Of a DNA stretch of 11,246 nt, positions 5,759-11,246 are shown piece by piece; position 1 is the stretch's first letter; each line of letters starts with the position of its first letter. Both the position numbers and the translations under genes were made by a program. The DNA is from Sulfurimonas sp. (GTDB lineage: Bacteria > Campylobacterota > Campylobacteria > Campylobacterales > Sulfurimonadaceae). Below the pieces are notes generated by a model, which worked only from the letters and a program-made list of their open reading frames with translations, was not told the origin of the DNA and made no database searches. Where the stretch lies: assembly GCA_027858865.1 (NCBI GenBank), contig JAQIBW010000240.1, positions 1-11,246 of the forward strand, read 5' to 3'.

Positions 5759-6397
5759 ATGCAATTAGGTTTCCTAGTTGATTTACATTTGTGTATGGGA
5801 TGTAAAGGATGTGAGATCGCATGTAAAGTGGAGAATGAAGTTCCACTTAGTACATGGAGACTTCGTGTTAAGTATGTGGATGTGGGGACTTTTCCAGATA
5901 CAAAAAGAACATTTACCCCTCTTAGATGTAATCATTGTGAAAATGCACCGTGTGAGAGAATATGTCCGGTTAGCGCATTACATTATTTAGATAATGGTAT
6001 TGTAAATATCGATAAAGAGCGCGGTATTGGTTGTGCTGGTTGTGTTATGGCTTGTCCATATGGAGCAATTTACATTGATCCACAAACACAGACAGCAGAT
6101 AAGTGTACTTATTGTGCACACCGTGTTGCATCATCAATGATGCCAGCTTGTGTTGTTGCTTGTCCAGTTCAAGCAAATATCTTTGGTGACTTAGATGATC
6201 CAACTTCAAATATATCTAAGTATATTCAAGTAAACCAAGGAAATGTTCAAGTGCGTAAGCCAGAGAAAGGTACAAATCCTCATCATTTCTATACAAATGC
6301 AGGTAATGTTAACCTTAATCCTCTTGCATCTAAAAGAATCAATGGTCATTCACTGTTTAACAAGATTACAACACTTCCAGTAGGAGGACACCACTAA
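5759..6397 (+). CDS. Four-[4Fe-4S] ferredoxin-like subunit (B) of a CISM molybdoenzyme
   Basis: This is the electron-transfer subunit, 212 aa, of the PsrB/PhsB/TtrB/DmsB type. It passes electrons between the membrane anchor and the molybdenum subunit. Four cysteine motifs are visible: C12-C15-C18-C22; C57-C60-C65-C69; a third with C92, C95 and C99; and C116-C119-C131-C135. The position that should hold the first cysteine of motif three is Gly89 (GGT at 6023-6025), leaving 15 of 16 usual ligands, so one cluster may be a [3Fe-4S] or have a non-Cys ligand. There is no signal peptide, so like Wolinella PsrB it is probably exported by hitch-hiking with the Tat-borne catalytic subunit. A 75-residue His/Asn-rich tail follows the last motif. 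Its stop overlaps the start of the anchor gene by one base (TAATG). Confidence 0.92.
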   Translation: MQLGFLVDLHLCMGCKGCEIACKVENEVPLSTWRLRVKYVDVGTFPDTKRTFTPLRCNHCENAPCERICPVSALHYLDNGIVNIDKERGIGCAGCVMACPYGAIYIDPQTQTADKCTYCAHRVASSMMPACVVACPVQANIFGDLDDPTSNISKYIQVNQGNVQVRKPEKGTNPHHFYTNAGNVNLNPLASKRINGHSLFNKITTLPVGGHH

Positions 6398-7302
6398 TGG
6401 CAGCACATGAAATTTTAGCAGCTACACAAGCTGTTGTAACGTTAGATGTACCCATCCCAGATATAGTTTGGCCTTGGTTAGTGACAGTAAATATGTGGGC
6501 GAAAAGTATTGGTACGGGTGTTATTTTTATGCTTTTCTTACTTCTTAGAAAATACCCGGATGAAGCAGGTAAATTAAGATTTCCAGTAACAGTAGTTTCA
6601 ATTATATTTATTCATATATTCTTACTATTTACATTGGCTGACTTACATCAACCATTTAGAATGTGGCATATATTTTTCCATCCTCATTGGACATCAGCAA
6701 TTACAGTTGGTGCATGGATGGCTACACTGTTTGTAGGTTTACTATTTTTACTAGCATTTCTTAGTTTTATAAAAAAAGATAATGCAGTATTTGACAAAGT
6801 ATTACCTTGGGTAGTAGCTTTAGCTATACCTGTTACACTATATACTGCAGCACTTATGTCTCAGTGTACAGCTCGTGAACTATGGCAAATGCCAACAGAG
6901 TCTGCTCAGATGATTTTTGCGGCACTACTTTCAGGTTCAGCATTTATGATTCTTGTGTTTGGCGGTAAGCTTAGCTGGGAGGCAAATAAAAGTCTTGCTA
7001 ATATATTAGCTTTAAGTGCATTTATGTCATTTATATTATATATGTCAGAGTATGTATTTGGCCCAATGAAAGCAGAAGAAGTTGCAGCAGTTTTAGAGTA
7101 CGTCAAAGGTGATGGACCATATACCGTTATGTTCTGGTTAGGTCAATGGATGGCTTACCTTCTACCAATGCTACTTATAGTACTTAGTAGAACTAGCAAA
7201 TCTGAGTCAATTCTAAAACTTGCCGCAATATTAGCATTAGTGGGTCTATATTTAGTTAAACATGTTTGGCTAATAATTCCACAATTATTACCAATGAGTT
7301 AG
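6397..7302 (+). CDS. NrfD/PsrC-family quinone-interacting membrane anchor subunit (C)
   Basis: This 301-residue polytopic protein anchors the complex and exchanges electrons with membrane quinone (menaquinone in most Campylobacterota). About eight helices are visible, near 26-50, 62-83, 98-125, 135-155, 168-189, 198-222, 240-264 and 270-298. The NrfD hallmark after the second helix reads Ala-Asp-Leu-x-x-Pro-x-Arg-x-Trp (81-90) and is followed by Ser-Ala-Ile-Thr-Val-Gly-Ala-Trp (100-107), which matches the family's SxxSWG-like segment. No heme-binding motif is present, as expected for NrfD and unlike cytochrome-b anchors. AGGAGG at 6382-6387 lies nine bases before the ATG, inside the end of the iron-sulfur gene, so the two are translationally coupled. 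The length is close to that of PsrC and TtrC. Confidence 0.9.
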   Translation: MAAHEILAATQAVVTLDVPIPDIVWPWLVTVNMWAKSIGTGVIFMLFLLLRKYPDEAGKLRFPVTVVSIIFIHIFLLFTLADLHQPFRMWHIFFHPHWTSAITVGAWMATLFVGLLFLLAFLSFIKKDNAVFDKVLPWVVALAIPVTLYTAALMSQCTARELWQMPTESAQMIFAALLSGSAFMILVFGGKLSWEANKSLANILALSAFMSFILYMSEYVFGPMKAEEVAAVLEYVKGDGPYTVMFWLGQWMAYLLPMLLIVLSRTSKSESILKLAAILALVGLYLVKHVWLIIPQLLPMS

Positions 7303-7314
7303 GGAGAAACATAA

Positions 7315-10300
7315 ATGTATTTACAAAGTAGAAGAACATTTTTAAAAGGTGCTGCATTCACGGTTGCTGGTGCTGCTATTGCTAAGGGTGTCTTTACAAC
7401 AGACGCACTGGCTGAATCTGTTACTGAGAGCAAATTTACAAATACTCCAGACTCATTATCTTTCTACCCTCCGATGGAGGAGTGGGCTGACTTTAAAGAG
7501 TTAGATGGAAATGACTGGAAAAGAGGTGGTATCGATCGTAAAGGTGTTAGAAGTGATTCTAACCCAGACGGTATCGAAGTTAATGATTATATGATCGTTC
7601 CAACTGCATGTTCAAACTGTGAGGCTTCTTGTGGTCTAACTGCATGGATTGACAAAAAAACTTTTACAGTTAAAAAGTACATGGGTAATCCATTACACCC
7701 AGGTTCTCGTGGTCGTAACTGTGCAAAAGGTTATGCTACACAATCACAAATGTATGATCCAGATCGTATTGCATTCCCACTAAAAAGAGCTCCAGGTTCT
7801 GCTCGTGGTGAAGGTAAATGGATACGTACTACTTGGGATGAGGCAATGACTGCTATCGGTAAAAAGATGGGAGATACATTAGCTAAAGGTGATGAGTTAT
7901 CTAAGAAAACAGTAATGTTCCATGTTGGTCGTCCAAATGAGAATGGATTTACTGGAAAAGTATGGCACACACTTGGTTGTGATTCATTCAATTCACATAC
8001 AAATATCTGTTCATCTGGTGGTCGTACTCCTACTATCCAGTGGGCAAATGACGATAGAAGTTCTCCGGATTGGGCTAACGCTAAATTAATCTTTCTTAAC
8101 TCATCTCATGCTGCTGATGCTGGTCACTATTTCCAACAATCAGCTTCATTTATTGCAGATGCTAGAGCAAAGGGTGCAAAACTTGTAGTTATGGATCCTC
8201 GTATGTCTAACTCAGCTGGTATGGCTGATTTATGGATTGCTGCATGGCCTGGTACAGAGCCTTTAATCTATCTTTACTTAACTCAGAGAATTCTGAACGA
8301 AGGTAAAGTTGATAGAGATTTCGTAAAGAAATGGATGAACTGGGAAGTATTTTTAAGTAATAGAAAATATTTAGAGTTTATGGTAGAAAAAGGCTATATA
8401 GCTAAAGCACCTACAAAAGTAGACTTTGATACATTCTTAGATACTTTACAAGAACTTTACACTCCATATACTTTAGATTTAGTAGCTAAAGAGACACATG
8501 TTCCTGCTGATAGACTTGAAAAGTTATATGATATGTTCATCTGGGCTGGAACTTCAGTTTCTTCATACTTCTGGAGAGCAAGTGCTGCTGGTAACCGTGG
8601 TGGTTGGATGGGTGGCCGTACTGGTTTCTTACCAATCGCTCTTCGTGGTGCTATCGGTCCTGAAGGTGGTACATTCTTCCATCACTTCCATGTTATTTCT
8701 GTAGCTGGTAAAGGTGGTAGTTCAACTGTTGGTCAAGGTAAACGTGGTTCAAACATTCCTAAAGTAGATGTTTATAATGAACTTACTTACCCACCAGAGT
8801 GGCCACTATCAGCTTATGAAATGTCATTTTTATTACCTCACCTACTTGCAGATACAGAGTGGCAGAAAAAGTGGATTGATAAAGGTCTAAACGTTCCTCA
8901 GAAACTTGCTGTTTGGATTCCTCGTATGTACAACCCTGTTTGGATTAATCCGGATGGTTTCAGATGGATTGAGACTATTAAAGACGAATCTAAAATGGAA
9001 CTCACATTCAACTTATCACCAACGTGGTCTGAGACTAACTGGTATGTTGATTATATTTTACCTGTTGGTTTAGCTGGTGAAAGACACGATCAACACTCAG
9101 AAGCTACTATGCCTGCAAGATGGACATCTTTTCGTCAGCCTGTAATGAGAGTTGCCTTAGAAAAATCTGGTTGGAAGCCTAAAAATCCAGCTCGTGCTAC
9201 ACTTGAAGCTCATATTAAAGCTGGACTTGGTGAAGTTTGGGAAGAGAATGAGTTCTGGTTTGATATGTGTGTTAATTACATCGATCCAGATGGTAAAATC
9301 TTTATTGATGATGCTAAGACTAAATCAATCAGATCTATGTGGGAATCTAAAAAGACTCCTGGTACTCCAGTTACTATTGCTGAGTGGTACGATGCTGCAT
9401 TTGGTGATAATTTACCAAATCTTAAAGCTACTGCAACTGCAGATTCTCGATACAAAAATGCTGAATTTCCGGTATATGAGTACATGAGAGATCATGGTGC
9501 TTGGATGGAAGAGAATAAAATCTATTCTGCACAAGAGAAAGAAGTTAAGTATAATGGTCAAACACTTACTGCACATGGTCATGAGCATGATAAGAGAGAT
9601 CTTACTATTGATAGAAAAACTGGTGTTATTTATGCAAAAGATCACCATGGTAGTACTAAGTACAAAGATGGTAAAAAACCAGTAGCTATCGAGATTGATG
9701 GTAAAATGATGGAAGGTTTCGCTACTTTAGATAAGAAACTTGACTTCTTCTGTGAGTGGTTGGCTGATGATTGGAAATGGCCAGAATATGCTATTCCATT
9801 CTACCCAAGAACTCCAAAAGAGAAAAAAGAAATGGTTCACATCGTATCTCATGTTGACCACTCTTATATGACTGAGAAAAATTCATATGCACTTAACACA
9901 GTTTTCCGTCTGCCGTATAATATTCATACGCGTTCTGGAAACTCTAAGCATCTAATGGAAATTTCACAAAATCATGACCCTATCTGGATCTCGACTCCAG
10001 ATGCTAAGCGTCAAGGTTTCAAACGTGGTGACTCGATTCGTGTAAGAATTACGGATAGTGTTACTGGTTTAGATTCAGGTTACTTTGTAGCTATGGCTGT
10101 ACCTACTGAGGGTGTACTTCCTGGTACATTAGCATGTTCTCACCACGGTGGTAGATGGAAACTTGTAAACTCTGTTACTATACCAAACGGTGTAAGTGAT
10201 GGTAAAGTTGATTCTCAACCAGTTAAAAGAAATATGAACGATCCTAAATTTATGGCTCACTCACCTGAAAATGTTGGTAAAGTTGGTTCTCAGATTAAGA

Positions 10301-10752
10301 TTGAAGATTACACTGGAAGTTCTGGAATAAATAGCTTCGGTGTTCCGACTGCTGAAATTCAAATGGATGGTAAAGAAGGTAAACTTAAATATGTTGAGGG
10401 TATAAAACCTTTCCATACTGAAAGATTTGCTGATTACAACAGAGACACTGGAAACATTTGGTGGGATGGTCTAAGCGGTTCATGGCAAAATGCTGTAGCT
10501 GCAGCTCATCCGGATCCAATTTCTGGTATGCATTGTTGGCACCAGAAAGTTATCTTAGAACCTGCGCAAGAAGGGGATAAGATAGGTGATATTTATGTGA
10601 ATTATGAAAACAACTTCAAAATTTACCAAGGATGGAGAGACACATTAACTCGTGAGCTTGATGTTAACGATAAACTTCGTCGTCCACAACACATTAAACG
10701 TCCGTGGGTTCCACTTTCGGATAAAGCTTATGCTTGTGATATTAAAAGCTAG
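7315..10752 (+). CDS. Tat-exported molybdopterin oxidoreductase catalytic subunit (A), PsrA/TtrA/SoeA-like
   Basis: This is the molybdenum bis-MGD catalytic subunit of a DMSO-reductase-superfamily enzyme, acting in the periplasm. The N-terminus carries a Tat signal (S5-R6-R7-T8-F9-L10-K11, likely cleavage near Ala33). A [4Fe-4S] site follows: C99-x2-C102-x3-C106-x29-C136. The probable molybdenum ligand is Cys232 in the NICSSGGR segment, which points to the polysulfide, thiosulfate, tetrathionate, sulfite or arsenate group, not to nitrate reductases with Asp. The C-terminal molybdopterin dinucleotide-binding domain spans about 860-1080. At 1145 aa it is much longer than Wolinella PsrA (about 760) and longer than TtrA (about 1020). 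The extra length seems to lie around 640-840, including a His-rich stretch at 754-778. AGGGAG overlapping the anchor gene's stop serves as ribosome binding site. Codons are markedly GGT/CGT-rich, suggesting high expression. The substrate is not determinable; sulfur compounds are the best guess. Confidence 0.88.
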   Translation: MYLQSRRTFLKGAAFTVAGAAIAKGVFTTDALAESVTESKFTNTPDSLSFYPPMEEWADFKELDGNDWKRGGIDRKGVRSDSNPDGIEVNDYMIVPTACSNCEASCGLTAWIDKKTFTVKKYMGNPLHPGSRGRNCAKGYATQSQMYDPDRIAFPLKRAPGSARGEGKWIRTTWDEAMTAIGKKMGDTLAKGDELSKKTVMFHVGRPNENGFTGKVWHTLGCDSFNSHTNICSSGGRTPTIQWANDDRSSPDWANAKLIFLNSSHAADAGHYFQQSASFIADARAKGAKLVVMDPRMSNSAGMADLWIAAWPGTEPLIYLYLTQRILNEGKVDRDFVKKWMNWEVFLSNRKYLEFMVEKGYIAKAPTKVDFDTFLDTLQELYTPYTLDLVAKETHVPADRLEKLYDMFIWAGTSVSSYFWRASAAGNRGGWMGGRTGFLPIALRGAIGPEGGTFFHHFHVISVAGKGGSSTVGQGKRGSNIPKVDVYNELTYPPEWPLSAYEMSFLLPHLLADTEWQKKWIDKGLNVPQKLAVWIPRMYNPVWINPDGFRWIETIKDESKMELTFNLSPTWSETNWYVDYILPVGLAGERHDQHSEATMPARWTSFRQPVMRVALEKSGWKPKNPARATLEAHIKAGLGEVWEENEFWFDMCVNYIDPDGKIFIDDAKTKSIRSMWESKKTPGTPVTIAEWYDAAFGDNLPNLKATATADSRYKNAEFPVYEYMRDHGAWMEENKIYSAQEKEVKYNGQTLTAHGHEHDKRDLTIDRKTGVIYAKDHHGSTKYKDGKKPVAIEIDGKMMEGFATLDKKLDFFCEWLADDWKWPEYAIPFYPRTPKEKKEMVHIVSHVDHSYMTEKNSYALNTVFRLPYNIHTRSGNSKHLMEISQNHDPIWISTPDAKRQGFKRGDSIRVRITDSVTGLDSGYFVAMAVPTEGVLPGTLACSHHGGRWKLVNSVTIPNGVSDGKVDSQPVKRNMNDPKFMAHSPENVGKVGSQIKIEDYTGSSGINSFGVPTAEIQMDGKEGKLKYVEGIKPFHTERFADYNRDTGNIWWDGLSGSWQNAVAAAHPDPISGMHCWHQKVILEPAQEGDKIGDIYVNYENNFKIYQGWRDTLTRELDVNDKLRRPQHIKRPWVPLSDKAYACDIKS

Positions 10753-10772
10753 AAAGCCTTTAATATCAACAA

Positions 10773-10797
10773 CCAAGGGGTATCTCTACCCCTTTGG
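10773..10797. terminator. Hairpin between convergent genes, candidate bidirectional terminator
   Basis: An 8-bp perfect stem AAGGGGTA (10775-10782) / TACCCCTT (10787-10794) has a TCTC loop and extends by CC/GG past one bulged T. It lies 20 bases after the stop of the catalytic subunit and between two convergent genes. This is the strongest GC-containing hairpin in the window, but no T-run follows on either strand, so efficiency as an intrinsic terminator is uncertain. Confidence 0.6.
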
Positions 10798-10831
10798 CTC
10801 TATAGATAAAAGATACTCTAAATAGACAGAA

Positions 10832-11246
10832 TTATAAACTAACCCACCACATTCTAAGCCAAAGCCCCCAAGTACTCGTAAACCCGACTTCACTAAAGAC
10901 TAATTCTCTGTTCTTATCATATATAAAAGTAGTTGGATAGGCTGCTATATTAAACTCATTAGCAAAAAAGCCATTAGTGTCGTTATATACTTTATAGTTT
11001 AAATCATTATCATACATATATTTTTTTAAATCATTGTTATCACCTGAGTTAACTGCAATAATCAGCACTTCAAAGTTCTCAGAGATCGTTTGTATATTTG
11101 AAGCTTCAAGTTTACAGGTTGGACACCAAGTAGCCCAAAAATGTATAAGAATAGGTTTATCTTTGGGGTATGAATAGTTTTGTGCATCTACTAAAGGAAT
11201 ATTATTGTTTTGAAGTGCTTCTTTATTTAAATTGTCACTTTTATAG
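10832..11246 (-). CDS. TlpA/ScsD-like thiol:disulfide oxidoreductase, 5' end outside the window
   Basis: The reverse strand is open from the window end to a TAA at 10832-10834 and gives 137 residues of the C-terminal part. Counting from the first full codon (11245), it has the FWATWCPTC active site, with C41 and C44 (C41 codon at 11123-11125), and a later Tyr-Pro-Thr-Thr cis-proline loop. Its C-terminus (Gly-Phe-Thr-Ser-Thr-Trp-Gly-Leu-x-Leu-Arg-x-Trp) is typical of the ScsD/protein disulfide oxidoreductase branch of TlpA-like proteins. Such proteins are tethered by an N-terminal helix and act in the periplasm in cysteine redox chemistry, cytochrome c maturation or copper stress. The helix is not in the window. 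It converges on the molybdoenzyme operon, so co-transcription is excluded. A GTG at 11066-11068 is internal, not the start, because the active site lies upstream of it. Confidence 0.88.
   Translation of the reverse strand, partial: YKSDNLNKEALQNNNIPLVDAQNYSYPKDKPILIHFWATWCPTCKLEASNIQTISENFEVLIIAVNSGDNNDLKKYMYDNDLNYKVYNDTNGFFANEFNIAAYPTTFIYDKNRELVFSEVGFTSTWGLWLRMWWVSL

Noticed and set aside
9194..9685. Several overlapping open frames inside the catalytic subunit gene
   Set aside because: The large frame is continuous over this stretch with coherent family features; the others are out-of-frame shadows rich in Met/Leu/Ile.
10832..11068. Short reverse-strand gene starting at GTG 11066-11068
   Set aside because: The reading frame stays open to the window end and contains the WCPTC active site upstream, so this is only the tail of a larger TlpA/ScsD-like gene.
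1..11246. CRISPR array, tRNA, rRNA, transposase or phage genes
   Set aside because: No regularly spaced repeats, cloverleaf-like RNA or mobile-element proteins were seen on either strand.

Overview
The window is AT-rich, with compact genes, A/T-biased codons and T-rich stretches upstream of TATAAT-type -10 boxes. Gene content and protein style suggest a Campylobacterota (Epsilonproteobacteria) genome of the Sulfurimonas/Sulfurovum kind. That placement is inferred from protein resemblance, not from a search.

Layout. (i) 1-146 is an edge region of unclear origin followed by an AT-rich leader. (ii) 147-569 encodes an orphan small membrane protein. (iii) 667-4650 is a tightly packed + strand operon: hemerythrin, a 12-helix heme-copper-oxidase/NnrS-like membrane protein, shikimate kinase (aroK), a periplasmic CxxC thioredoxin-fold protein and histidinol dehydrogenase (hisD). 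It ends at an all-A/T inverted repeat. (iv) 4800-5267 is a DUF2231-type membrane protein, preceded by a 10-bp-arm inverted repeat that contains a TATAAT. (v) 5268-5758 has no intact large gene. It holds a good sigma70-type promoter, a 49-codon ORF that looks like the broken remains of a PAS-domain sensor, and a terminator-like hairpin whose loop ends in TATAAT. (vi) 5759-10752 is a three-gene respiratory operon: four-cluster iron-sulfur subunit, NrfD/PsrC-type quinone-interacting membrane anchor, and a Tat-exported 1145-residue molybdopterin oxidoreductase. (vii) 10832-11246 is the convergent 3' part of a TlpA/ScsD-like thiol:disulfide oxidoreductase, cut by the window end.

How the genes work together. 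The 5759-10752 operon encodes a complex iron-sulfur molybdoenzyme (CISM) of the polysulfide/thiosulfate/tetrathionate reductase superfamily. It would exchange electrons between the quinone pool and a periplasmic, probably sulfur-containing, substrate. The B-C-A gene order and long catalytic subunit recall TtrBCA more than Wolinella PsrABC, while the iron-sulfur subunit without a signal peptide recalls PsrB; the substrate cannot be fixed from sequence. Hemerythrin next to a heme-copper/NnrS-like protein suggests O2 or NO handling. Two periplasmic thioredoxin-fold proteins fit redox or sulfur chemistry in the envelope. aroK and hisD are housekeeping biosynthetic genes.

Main points for a second look: the iron-sulfur subunit has Gly where the first cysteine of its third cluster motif should be; the catalytic subunit is long, with a poorly assigned His-rich segment; the 12-helix protein carries a threefold repeated sequence motif; and a sensor remnant and a promoter/terminator overlap lie just upstream of the molybdoenzyme operon. 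I found no CRISPR array, tRNA, rRNA or transposase.
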